DNA from: Acidobacteriaceae bacterium
Lineage (GTDB): Bacteria > Acidobacteriota > Terriglobia > Bryobacterales > Bryobacteraceae
Assembly: GCA_019239585.1 (NCBI GenBank)
Contig: JAFAZU010000421.1
Location: 1 to 10,111, forward strand
DNA: 10,111 bases
Reading direction: 5' to 3'
A program made the position numbers and the translations under genes. A model generated the notes under the pieces. The model ran no database searches and was not told where the DNA came from. It was given only the letters and a program-made list of their open reading frames with translations. The stretch's first letter is position 1; each line of letters begins with the position of its first letter. This document shows positions 1-7,158 of this stretch, in pieces.

Positions 1-800
1 CGGACGTTCGGGTCAATCTTCTCTCCCTCGGTCTTAAGCTCTCCTTTTTTCTGGTCGGGTACAGGGCTCGTCAAATTCTTGACCAGCCTTTCCGTTTCCC
101 GCACAGAAAGCTGCTGCTCGGTAATCCTGCGGCAAATATCGGCTTGCGAATCTTCATCTGTGACGTTGAGCAGAGTACGGGCATGACCAACACTGATTTG
201 CCCCGACTTGAGCGCATCGCGAACAAAGGGCGAAAGCCGTAGCAGCCGGACAAAGTTTGTTACCGTAGAGCGGTCCTTACCGGTCCGTTCCGCAATCTGC
301 TCGTGGCTTAACCCGTGGTGGGTAGCCAGACTGTGGAAAGCAGTAGCAATTTCAATCGCGTTTAGGTCTTCACGCTGGATGTTTTCAATCAAGGCAAGCT
401 CAAGAAGCTGGTGCTGCTCGACACTGCGGACGAGAGCGGGAATCTCCTGCAAACCTGCCAGACTTGCTGCCCGCCAGCGCCGTTCGCCAGCAATCAGCTT
501 ATATTGATTCGGCCCGACTCGATAGACCGTCACTGGTTGTAGCAAGCCATTCGCACGAATCGACTGCGCTAACTCCTGTAACTTGTCATCTTCAAATACG
601 GAACGGGGCTGCTCTTCATTGGGGCTGATCTGATGGAGGGCAATACTTTGAAAATTCTCGAAGCTTTCGGGCAGCGCTGGTTTCGCAGGCAGAGCATCCG
701 TGAGCGGTGCCGGAACGGCGCTGCCTACTCGGCTAGGAAGAAGCGCGGATAGACCTTTCCCGAGCGCCTTGCGCTGACTTCGATCTCCTTCTTTGGTCAT
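1..800 (-). CDS. parB: Chromosome-partition protein ParB, C-terminus cut by window edge
   Basis: CTPase and DNA-binding clamp that loads at parS and spreads along DNA; it works with ParA to segregate replicated origins. The window holds 266 codons, starting at ATG 800-798. Seen in the translation: the N-terminal ALGKGLSALLP motif (residues 12-22), which in this family contacts and stimulates ParA; the CTP-binding motif GERRWRA (105-111); the ENIQRE motif (139-144); and a helix-turn-helix around 164-190 (SHEQIAERTGKDRSTVTNF). Sequence stops at KIDPNV (261-266), about where the C-terminal dimerisation domain normally begins, so only the last few dozen residues are missing. A ribosome binding site AAGGAAA lies 9 nt upstream. 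The start is 68 bp inside parA. The motif at residue 12 leaves no room for a later start. Identity is near certain from the motifs and from parA next to it. Confidence 0.96.
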   Translation of the reverse strand, partial: MTKEGDRSQRKALGKGLSALLPSRVGSAVPAPLTDALPAKPALPESFENFQSIALHQISPNEEQPRSVFEDDKLQELAQSIRANGLLQPVTVYRVGPNQYKLIAGERRWRAASLAGLQEIPALVRSVEQHQLLELALIENIQREDLNAIEIATAFHSLATHHGLSHEQIAERTGKDRSTVTNFVRLLRLSPFVRDALKSGQISVGHARTLLNVTDEDSQADICRRITEQQLSVRETERLVKNLTSPVPDQKKGELKTEGEKIDPNV

Positions 801-1554
801 TGGCCAAAATTTCCTTTGCAAGTTGAATATAGGCTTCCGCCCCACGGGAACGCGGGTCATAGGCAAGAATGGTCTTACCAAAACTGGGGGCTTCTGCAAG
901 ACGAATGCTGCGGGGAACCACTGTTTTGAAGACTTCCTTTCCAAAGAACTCCCGCAAATCGGCTTCCACCTGCTTCGTCAGATTTGTCCGGTCGTCGTAC
1001 ATGGTGAGTAGGACACCCTCAATCTCCAAGGAGGGATTGAAAGCCTCTTTCACACGATCCACTGTATCAACGAGTTGTGAAATCCCCTCCAAAGCAAAGA
1101 ACTCGCATTGGATGGGGATCAGCACGCTATCCGATGCCGTTAATGCATTCAGCGTTAGCAAATCAAGCGCAGGCGGACTGTCAATAATGACATAGCTATA
1201 GTTCTGTTTAACGCTGTCCAGGGCTGTTCGGAGGCGCCCCTCACGACCTTGCGCATCCACCAAATCCAGGTTTGTCGCCACCAAGTTTTGGTCTGCAGGA
1301 AGCAGAGCAAGGCCTTCGTATTGAGTTTCAACAATGACGTCCGAAATAGCCGCCTGTTGCAACAGAACGTCATACAAAATCTTCAATTCACCAGTTTTCT
1401 CAACCCCAACGCCGGTTGTGGAATTCCCTTGCGGATCTGAATCAATCAAGAGCACATTTAGCTCAGAAGCTGCCAAAGCAGCCGCCAAATTGATTGCTGT
1501 TGTGGTCTTACCCACTCCGCCTTTCTGATTAGCAACAGAAATAACTCTCGCCAC
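733..1554 (-). CDS. parA: Chromosome-partition ATPase ParA (Soj family)
   Basis: Deviant Walker-type ATPase that binds DNA non-specifically as an ATP dimer and is released by ParB, driving origin segregation. The 273-residue product shows the deviant Walker A motif KGGVGKTT (11-18), the A' motif LLIDSDPQGN (35-44), Walker B YVIIDSPPALD (121-131), and the typical C-terminal block PRSIRLAEAPSFGKTILAYDP (starting at 214). The start is GTG at 1554-1552, chosen because MARVISVANQKGG is the standard N-terminus; only a weak, distant AGGA lies upstream. It follows mnmG after 15 bp. The family usually ends near residue 255. Here a basic tail (NDQRRRSKS onward) continues about 20 residues into parB before TAG at 733. 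The short N-terminus without a helix-turn-helix indicates a chromosomal rather than type Ia plasmid ParA. Confidence 0.97.
   Translation of the reverse strand: MARVISVANQKGGVGKTTTAINLAAALAASELNVLLIDSDPQGNSTTGVGVEKTGELKILYDVLLQQAAISDVIVETQYEGLALLPADQNLVATNLDLVDAQGREGRLRTALDSVKQNYSYVIIDSPPALDLLTLNALTASDSVLIPIQCEFFALEGISQLVDTVDRVKEAFNPSLEIEGVLLTMYDDRTNLTKQVEADLREFFGKEVFKTVVPRSIRLAEAPSFGKTILAYDPRSRGAEAYIQLAKEILANDQRRRSKSAQGARERSIRASS
810..816 (-). promoter_or_regulatory. Ribosome binding site of parB, inside parA
   Basis: The minus strand reads AAGGAAA with a 9-nt spacer to ATG at 800-798. It lies within the last codons of parA, so parB translation is probably coupled to that of parA. It supports the parB start that overlaps parA. 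Confidence 0.55.
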
Positions 1555-1569
1555 AGTGTCACGATGATC

Positions 1570-3471
1570 CTAGCATGTCGGAGTAGAGCATGTTTCACGT
1601 GAAACATTTGTTTTAGCTAAATTCAGGTAAATATCCAGAATCGCGACCGCAGCGGGAGTCACGCCAGGAATCCGGCCTGCTTGACCTAAGGTGCCGGGAC
1701 GGACCCGCTTCAGTTTTTGCCGGACCTCGTTAGATAGGCCAGGAATGTTGTCATAAAGAAAATCGTCCGGGATGATGCGCCTTTCGGAGTCTTGCAGTTT
1801 CCGAATCTGCTGTGTTTGCTGATCGAGATATCCGGCGTATTTGATCTCTGTTTCTACTGTCGTAAGAGCACCGCTCGACGGCATCTCCCCAAGTTGGGTC
1901 GCAATCCAATCCTGCAACTGGGTCATTCGCGCTTCCGGACGCTTTAACCAAACAGCCAAGGTCGGGTTATCGCTCGCAGCGGCAGAGCCGACCAGTTCGG
2001 GAACCGTATTGGCCCGAGTTCCATTCAACACTCGAACGATCTGTTTCTTCGCTTCCTGCTTGCGGGTATAAAGCTGCCAGCGGTTATCGTCAACCAGCCC
2101 CGCTCTACGGCCCAAAGGGGTCAGCCGCTCATCTGCGTTATCGATTCGAAGGTGCAAACGATACTCTGCCCTGGAAGTGAACATACGGTAAGGCTCGTCA
2201 GCCCCCTTGCTCACCAGATCGTCAATGAGGATACCGATATATCCGGCGCTGCGGCCAATAATCGTCGGCTCCTGACTCTTCAGCTTGGCTGCGGCGTTCA
2301 TACCAGCAATTAAACCCTGGCACCCCGCTTCCTCGTAGCCGGAGGTTCCGTTAATTTGCCCCGCTAAGAACAGGCCATTAATCGATTTCACTTCCAGGGA
2401 ATGCTTCAGCTCCCGAGGATCAATCGCATCGTATTCGATGGCATATCCGGGTCGGATCATCTCCGCCTCTTCCAGCCCTGGAATGGATGCAACCATTGCA
2501 GCCTGTACATCAATGGGCATGCTGGTGGACATGCCATTGACATAGATCTCGTGTGTATCTAAACCTTCCGGCTCAAGGAAGATCTGGTGCCGCCGCTTCT
2601 CCGGGAACTTCACAATTTTGTCCTCAATGGAGGGGCAATAGCGAGGTCCGATTCCCTCAATCTGCCCGCTGTAAAGGGGCGAACGGGCGATGCTTTCGCT
2701 CAGGATACGATGCGTTTCCTCCGTTGTATAAGCCAGATGGCAGCAGATCTGATCCCGGTCGATGCGCTCCGTAAGAAATGAGAACGGAGTGGGGACAGGA
2801 TCACCGGGCTGTTCCTCAAACCGCGACCAAGCAATCGTTCGGCCATCTAAACGTGGGGGCGTCCCGGTTTTCAGGCGTGTCCACTGTAAGCCTAGAGTTC
2901 GTAACTGCGCTCCCAAAGTCTTGGAAGGCGCTTCCCCATTCCGGCCACAAGCGTACCGTTGTTCCCCAACATGCGCTAAACCGTTCAGGAATGTTCCAGT
3001 TGTCACAATTACCGCCGGAGCGAGTAGATCGCGACCGTCCTTCAGCCGCACTCCGATTATTTGACGTGAATGCTCCGGATCACCGGCAAACAGCAATTCG
3101 CCTACTTCTGCCTGCAGAATTCGCAGATTCGGCTCTTTTTCCAGCCATTCACGCATTTGAATCCGGTACTGCTTCTTGTCGCATTGCGCACGGGGCGACC
3201 AAACAGCGGGCCCACGGCTGGTGTTCAGCAAACGAAACTGAATGCCTACGTTGTCGGTCAGCTCGCCCATAATGCCGCCCAACGCGTCAATCTCTCGGAC
3301 TAAATGGCCCTTTGCAATTCCACCGATCGCCGGATTGCACGACATCTGCGCCAGTAGATCAATGTTCATGGCCACTAGAGCTGTTTTCAGCCCCAGTCGC
3401 GAACAGGCGCGAGCCGCTTCACAACCAGCGTGACCGCCGCCAACTACAATCACGTCGTACTTCTTTTGCAT
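1570..3471 (-). CDS. mnmG: tRNA uridine-5-carboxymethylaminomethyl modification enzyme MnmG (GidA)
   Basis: FAD enzyme that, with MnmE, adds the carboxymethylaminomethyl group to U34 of certain tRNAs. The product is 633 residues, normal for the family. Seen: FAD-binding GGGHAGCEAA (11-20); the CNPAIGGIAKGHLVREIDALGG block (from 45); RYCPSIEDKIVKFPEK (277-292) with the conserved Cys279; NGTSGYEEAGCQGL (374-387) with a second conserved Cys384; and MFTSRAEYRL (430-439). The start is ATG 3471-3469, because MQKKYDVIVVGGG is the expected N-terminus. The frame stays open to 3654, but those 61 residues are unlike the family and overlap purD. No clear ribosome binding site precedes the start. The C-terminal tail after residue 620 is shaped by the embedded parS. 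MnmE is not in the window. Confidence 0.97.
   Translation of the reverse strand: MQKKYDVIVVGGGHAGCEAARACSRLGLKTALVAMNIDLLAQMSCNPAIGGIAKGHLVREIDALGGIMGELTDNVGIQFRLLNTSRGPAVWSPRAQCDKKQYRIQMREWLEKEPNLRILQAEVGELLFAGDPEHSRQIIGVRLKDGRDLLAPAVIVTTGTFLNGLAHVGEQRYACGRNGEAPSKTLGAQLRTLGLQWTRLKTGTPPRLDGRTIAWSRFEEQPGDPVPTPFSFLTERIDRDQICCHLAYTTEETHRILSESIARSPLYSGQIEGIGPRYCPSIEDKIVKFPEKRRHQIFLEPEGLDTHEIYVNGMSTSMPIDVQAAMVASIPGLEEAEMIRPGYAIEYDAIDPRELKHSLEVKSINGLFLAGQINGTSGYEEAGCQGLIAGMNAAAKLKSQEPTIIGRSAGYIGILIDDLVSKGADEPYRMFTSRAEYRLHLRIDNADERLTPLGRRAGLVDDNRWQLYTRKQEAKKQIVRVLNGTRANTVPELVGSAAASDNPTLAVWLKRPEARMTQLQDWIATQLGEMPSSGALTTVETEIKYAGYLDQQTQQIRKLQDSERRIIPDDFLYDNIPGLSNEVRQKLKRVRPGTLGQAGRIPGVTPAAVAILDIYLNLAKTNVSRETCSTPTC
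1591..1606. promoter_or_regulatory. parS: parS site 1, inside the 3' end of mnmG
   Basis: The 16-bp sequence TGTTTCACGTGAAACA is a perfect palindrome and matches the widely conserved bacterial parS consensus exactly. It is the ParB loading site. It lies within the last codons of mnmG, encoding the residues Asn-Val-Ser-Arg-Glu-Thr (622-627), and 36 bp upstream of the parA start. Symmetry extends one base pair on each side, giving 18 bp at 1590-1607. Confidence 0.95.
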
Positions 3472-3512
3472 GTGTGGGGAACTATTATTTAGTTTACCGG
3501 GAGAAGAGAATA
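3472..3512. promoter_or_regulatory. Divergent gap between mnmG and purD
   Basis: Only 41 bp separate the two divergent start codons. It includes an AT-rich stretch (TATTATTTAG around 3483-3492) that could supply a -10 element for purD, and on the other strand TAAACT/TAATAG sequences for mnmG. Neither has a convincing -35 at normal spacing. The promoters must lie here and partly inside the opposite gene. Assignment of exact elements is not possible by eye. Confidence 0.35.
3499..3505 (+). promoter_or_regulatory. Ribosome binding site of purD (fixes a TTG start)
   Basis: GGGAGAA sits 7 nt before TTG at 3513-3515. No ATG or GTG lies nearby in frame, so this site and the MKILIVGSGG N-terminus decide the TTG start. 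Confidence 0.6.
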
Positions 3513-4751
3513 TTGAAGATTCTAATTGTCGGCAGCGGAGGCCGTGAGCATGCGCTGGCCTGGAAACTGGCCCAGTCGCCTCATATTTCCGGAATGATCG
3601 CCAGTCCTGGAAACCCGGGTATTGCGCGAGTTGCAACCTGCGTGCCAGCTCCAAGAGATGTTTCCGGCTATGCCGATATCGCCCAGGCGCATGGTGTTGA
3701 TCTCACGATTGTAGGTCCGGAAGCTCCGCTGGTAGCTGGCATTGTGGACCAGTTTTACGATCGTAGCCTGAAAATCATTGGCCCGACGCAAGCGGCAGCC
3801 CGACTGGAGGGCTCTAAAATCTTTGCTAAACAGTTCTTTGGGCGTGCAGGCATCCCTACTGCCCGCTCGTTTCAGGTAACGAGCTATGACGAAGCAGTTC
3901 ATCAGTTAGGCAGTTTCGATTTCCCTCTTGTCGTCAAAGCGGATGGATTGGCTGGGGGCAAGGGAGTTACCATTGCCCAAAATCGGGAAGAAGCTCTCAT
4001 AGCCATTAAACAATTAGGACCCGATCTGGTGTTGGAAGAGTTCCTCGTTGGTGAAGAGGTCAGCTTTATCGGGCTGAGCAATGGCTACTCTCTCCTACCC
4101 TTCGCGCCGACACAAGACCATAAGCGCCTGCTTGACCACGATGAAGGCCCTAATACCGGCGGCATGGGCGCTTACAGCGACATGCGCATTCTGACGTCCG
4201 CGGAGAGCAGCCAAATTATGGAACGTATTATGCTTCCCGCAATTACTCGTATGCAGCGAGAAGGCACCCCATTTACCGGGTTCCTTTATGCCGGCCTGAT
4301 GATGACTAGCAACGGCCCTAAGGTCTTAGAGTTCAACGTCCGCCTGGGCGATCCAGAGACGCAGGTTTTGATGCACAGCTTCAAAGGTGACTTCCTGGAA
4401 GTGCTCGACATGCTAGTTCATGGAGAGGACGCTATACCAGAGCAATCCTGGAGTTCACCGTCCGTTTGTGTGGTTTTGGCTGCTCAGGGCTATCCTGAAC
4501 AGCCGTTAACTGGCCAGCGTATTACGGGCATTGAAGCCGCAGAAATGGGTGGCGCAAAGGTTTTTCTTGCAGGAACCAAAATGGAAAATGGCTCATTGGC
4601 AACCGCCGGTGGGCGCGTGTTAGGTGTCACCGCCTCTGGCGAGACATTAAACTCAGCCATTGATAACGCCTATGCTGCTTTAAAACAGATTCGGTTTGAA
4701 GGAATGCATTACCGCAATGATATCGGCCAAAAAGGCCTTGGACGTTGGTAA
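3513..4751 (+). CDS. purD: Phosphoribosylamine-glycine ligase (GAR synthetase)
   Basis: ATP-grasp ligase for the second step of de novo purine synthesis, joining glycine to 5-phosphoribosylamine. The product is 412 residues, close to the usual 420-430. Seen: N-terminal MKILIVGSGGREHALAWKL (1-19); VGPEAPLVAGI (67-77); ATP-grasp loop VKADGLAGGKGV (141-152); QDHKRLLDHDEGPNTGGMGAY (201-221); and the metal-binding signature EFNVRLGDPETQ (273-284). The start is TTG, with a ribosome binding site just upstream. An open frame runs back to 3312, but that part is antisense to mnmG and unlike the family. No other pur gene is present, so it stands apart from a purine operon here. It ends 21 bp before a tRNA gene and may be transcribed with it. 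Confidence 0.97.
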   Translation: MKILIVGSGGREHALAWKLAQSPHISGMIASPGNPGIARVATCVPAPRDVSGYADIAQAHGVDLTIVGPEAPLVAGIVDQFYDRSLKIIGPTQAAARLEGSKIFAKQFFGRAGIPTARSFQVTSYDEAVHQLGSFDFPLVVKADGLAGGKGVTIAQNREEALIAIKQLGPDLVLEEFLVGEEVSFIGLSNGYSLLPFAPTQDHKRLLDHDEGPNTGGMGAYSDMRILTSAESSQIMERIMLPAITRMQREGTPFTGFLYAGLMMTSNGPKVLEFNVRLGDPETQVLMHSFKGDFLEVLDMLVHGEDAIPEQSWSSPSVCVVLAAQGYPEQPLTGQRITGIEAAEMGGAKVFLAGTKMENGSLATAGGRVLGVTASGETLNSAIDNAYAALKQIRFEGMHYRNDIGQKGLGRW

Positions 4752-4772
4752 ACTGCTGTTAGCTGACCAGAT

Positions 4773-4849
4773 GGGGACGTAGCTCAGATGGATAGAGCGG
4801 CCGCCTCCTAAGCGGCAGGTCGGCAGTTCGAATCTGCCCGTCCCTACCA
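4773..4849 (+). tRNA. tRNA-Arg, anticodon CCU (reads AGG), CCA encoded
   Basis: Full cloverleaf by hand folding. The acceptor stem pairs 4773-4779 with 4839-4845, with a G-U first pair. The D stem is GCTC/GAGC (4782-4785 with 4795-4798). The anticodon stem GCCGC/GCGGC (4800-4804 with 4812-4816) closes the loop CTCCTAA, giving anticodon CCT at 4807-4809. The variable loop has 5 nt. The T stem is GGCAG/CTGCC with loop TTCGAAT. The discriminator is A4846, and CCA follows at 4847-4849. It starts 21 bp after purD and no clear promoter of its own was found. Confidence 0.97.
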
Positions 4850-4858
4850 GAAGCTTCA

Positions 4859-4874
4859 TGTTTCACGTGAAACA
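4859..4874. promoter_or_regulatory. parS: parS site 2, directly behind tRNA-Arg
   Basis: TGTTTCACGTGAAACA, identical in all 16 bp to the site in mnmG. Symmetry extends to 20 bp (4857-4876). It is non-coding, 9 nt after the tRNA CCA end and 29 bp from the stop of the convergent GGDEF-EAL gene. A second small palindrome, GAAGCTTC, touches it at 4850-4857. It is predicted to be a ParB loading site like the first, about 3.27 kb away. Confidence 0.95.
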
Positions 4875-4903
4875 TGAGGCCACGTGCTTGGTTTGTACTA
4901 CTT

Positions 4904-7006
4904 TTAACTGGCAGCAACGCCATCTCGTAGTTCCAAATTGGATCTCTCTACAGTCATAACATCCCATGACTGATCGTTAATTAAGAGTTGAAAAGCTTGT
5001 TGTTCAGGCAGAGGGCCTGAAAAAAATAAACCTTGCGCCAGAGTCGATCCACGGTGTTGTACGTACCGGAGTTGCACGGCCGTCTCAATACCTTCTGTGA
5101 TAATTCCAAGCTTTAACTCATGCGCCAAGGCCATAATCGCATTCAGGACTTGTGGCCGATCCGTTTCAATCTGCTTTATAAACAAACGATCGACCTTCAG
5201 GGTAGAAATGGGGAAGTCCTGCAAGCGAGCGAGAGAAGAGTGCCCTCTGCCGAAATCATCAAGGGCCAAATGGATTCCTAGCTTGCGCAAGTGTTCCAGC
5301 TTCTGGGCAGTTACCGCATCGCTCTCCATAATGGTTGTTTCCGTCAACTCAATCATTAAAGCTCTGCCATCCAGATGAACCTCATTGAGCAGCCCTTCCA
5401 CCTCACTGACGAGGCTAGAGCGAGTTAATTCCTTTCCGGACAGATTGAAACTCATTACTAGGGAGGGAGAAACGAATTCGAACTGCTTCCAGCGGCTCAA
5501 GCATGTGCAGGAGGTGCGCAGTACCCAATGACCCAACTGCGCTGACAACCCTGCCTCGTCAGCGATGGGCAAGATTTCTGATGGTCTGATCAGGCCACGT
5601 TTCGGATGCTGCCAACGAAGTAACGCTTCAAATCCGAAAATTTTTCCACTCTGAAGCGAGACTATAGGTTGATAATACAACTGAAGTGCCCCGTTGTGAA
5701 AGCTCTGCCGCAGGTCGGTTTCAGCTTGTAAAGCATAACGCGCGCGCAACTCCAGTGCTGGCTCAAAGACTTGAAAGCGCGCACGGCCTTGGGCTTTGGC
5801 CTGGTGCATCGCCAAGTCAGCCTGTCGGATTGTCTCTTCTGCCTGGGTGGACTCAGTAAATGCGATCCCGATACTGGCGCTAACCCTAACAAGGTGGCCG
5901 CTCACTTCGAAAGGGGCAGAAAAGGATTGCTGAACTCTTTCCGCGATATGGACCGCTTCAGCGCTGGTTTCAACACGGTTCAACAAAACAACAAATTCAT
6001 CCCCGCCAAAGCGCGCCGCCACATCGGTTTGGCGAAGACAGCGAGTAAGTCTCGACGCAACAGCAACCAATAATTGATCGCCATTAGCGTGGCCGATACT
6101 ATCATTTATGGTTTTAAATCGGTCAATATCGATAAAGAGAACCGCGAGGGTGCCATCGTCTTGATAACGACGCTTTTTCAGCAGACGACCCAGTTGATTC
6201 AGTATAGATTCGCGATTCGCCAGTCCGGTCAGAGTATCGTGGGAAGCGCTGTGAAGGAGGTGTTCTTCCGCTCTCCGCTGTGCCGAAATGTCCGCCATGC
6301 CGCCGAACATACGAACGGGAACACCTTTTTTATTTCTAATGACAAAACCGTGATCAGAAACGGTGGCGTAGCTGCCGTTGTCCTGCCGTAATTGATATTC
6401 ACTGGACCAGCGTTCGTTTCCATGATCAATTACGCGGCGCAGACTGGTCCAAACACGTTCTTTATCTGCCGGATGGATTCGTTTCAACCACCAGTCAAGC
6501 TCAGGTTTGATCTCCTCTTCCGAGCAACCGAAAATTTCGGCAGTCTTACCGCTCCGCCAGACATAGTTCGTCGTGAAGTCCCATTCCCATAAACTGTCGT
6601 GAGTTGATTGGGCAATCAGTTCCAAATGCACTTTGTTTTGCTGTAAATGGCTGTTTATGCGGATATTTAGAAGCAAAAACATCATCAGTTTGGCGATAAG
6701 CAGAAACAGTAAAACCGCATACAAATCCGCTCTTGAGATCGGAGCACCCGTAGAAAGGCTTGTGAGAAGCAGAGTGGAGCTAGCGCCTAATACTTGCGAC
6801 AGGAGAGAAGGCCATAAGCCGCTGACCCACGTAGTGGCCGCTACGCTCGTGAGTAAGGGAAGATACGCGCCAAGTATGCCTAACCACGGCATAAGAAGCC
6901 ATCCGACAGCAACGGCTATACTAGTAAAAGTTACAGCTAGACCGAATTGACGTACGCCTAAGGTCCTAGAGTAAGGACGGCCGAAGGATGATTGTAAGAA
7001 CCCCAT
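4904..7006 (-). CDS. Membrane-anchored PAS-GGDEF-EAL protein (cyclic-di-GMP synthesis and breakdown)
   Basis: A 700-residue bifunctional-type signalling protein. Residues 20-115 hold about four hydrophobic segments, resembling the DUF4118/KdpD-type sensor anchor. A PAS domain follows (about 125-245), with the characteristic SLWEWDF start and an RMFGGMADI end. The GGDEF domain (about 253-415) has an intact GGDEF (334-338) preceded by RQTD (325-328), which matches the RxxD inhibitory site at the correct five-residue distance. The EAL domain (about 430-675) keeps the expected metal and catalytic residues: Glu460 in EALLRW, Asn521, Glu553 in ELTE, Asp583-Asp584 in DDFG, Lys604 and Glu638 in EGIET. 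Both activities could therefore be real; the sequence does not show which dominates. The start is ATG 7006-7004 with an in-frame TGA immediately before it and only a weak upstream GAG. It appears to be a single-gene unit. The signal sensed is unknown. Confidence 0.93.
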   Translation of the reverse strand: MGFLQSSFGRPYSRTLGVRQFGLAVTFTSIAVAVGWLLMPWLGILGAYLPLLTSVAATTWVSGLWPSLLSQVLGASSTLLLTSLSTGAPISRADLYAVLLFLLIAKLMMFLLLNIRINSHLQQNKVHLELIAQSTHDSLWEWDFTTNYVWRSGKTAEIFGCSEEEIKPELDWWLKRIHPADKERVWTSLRRVIDHGNERWSSEYQLRQDNGSYATVSDHGFVIRNKKGVPVRMFGGMADISAQRRAEEHLLHSASHDTLTGLANRESILNQLGRLLKKRRYQDDGTLAVLFIDIDRFKTINDSIGHANGDQLLVAVASRLTRCLRQTDVAARFGGDEFVVLLNRVETSAEAVHIAERVQQSFSAPFEVSGHLVRVSASIGIAFTESTQAEETIRQADLAMHQAKAQGRARFQVFEPALELRARYALQAETDLRQSFHNGALQLYYQPIVSLQSGKIFGFEALLRWQHPKRGLIRPSEILPIADEAGLSAQLGHWVLRTSCTCLSRWKQFEFVSPSLVMSFNLSGKELTRSSLVSEVEGLLNEVHLDGRALMIELTETTIMESDAVTAQKLEHLRKLGIHLALDDFGRGHSSLARLQDFPISTLKVDRLFIKQIETDRPQVLNAIMALAHELKLGIITEGIETAVQLRYVQHRGSTLAQGLFFSGPLPEQQAFQLLINDQSWDVMTVERSNLELRDGVAAS

Positions 7007-7158
7007 TCAACACTCGATGCACATACTTTAGAGAAGCTTATATGATGACCTTCTTTAAGCTCTTTTGCTATCTTTTTAATTAGTTTTAACAAACTAAAGG
7101 CCCTCTTTTTTGGCAAAAATTAAAGTTTCTACTGGAAACGGTTTATTTTTTAGAAAAA
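7007..7158. promoter_or_regulatory. AT-rich gap upstream of the GGDEF-EAL gene
   Basis: The gap is 152 bp and distinctly more AT-rich than the flanking genes. It should contain the end of the thiL-operon transcript and the promoter of the GGDEF-EAL gene. On the minus strand TATAAG (about 7036-7041) is a possible -10 element, without a clear -35. A hairpin TTAGTTT-TAAC-AAACTAA lies at 7080-7097. No open frame with a ribosome binding site was seen. Confidence 0.4.
7112..7139 (-). terminator. Possible weak terminator after the DUF4380-like gene
   Basis: On the minus strand, GTTTC-cagta-GAAAC (7139-7125) is followed by TTTAATTTTT. Its position 20 bp beyond the stop of the last operon gene is right for a terminator. 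The stem is only 5 bp and AT-rich, so this is a tentative call. Confidence 0.3.

Noticed and set aside
208..507. Plus-strand 99-codon open frame opposite parB
   Set aside because: It is the shadow of the conserved ParB DNA-binding region; Ser/Arg-rich and without a ribosome binding site.
2762..3272. Plus-strand open frames of 100-164 codons inside mnmG
   Set aside because: They are antisense to a clearly coding conserved gene, have low-complexity Arg/Ser/Pro-rich composition, and match no family known to me.
3472..3480. TGTGGGGAA-like sequence in the mnmG/purD gap as a DnaA box
   Set aside because: Two mismatches to the reverse of TTATCCACA and no second box nearby, so no support for an origin within the window.
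3472..3654. 61-residue N-terminal extension of MnmG
   Set aside because: It does not resemble any MnmG N-terminus, lies antisense to purD, and the FAD-binding start motif begins immediately after ATG 3471.
4881..4887. A further CACGTG core just beyond parS 2
   Set aside because: Only the central six bases are shared; the arms do not match parS.
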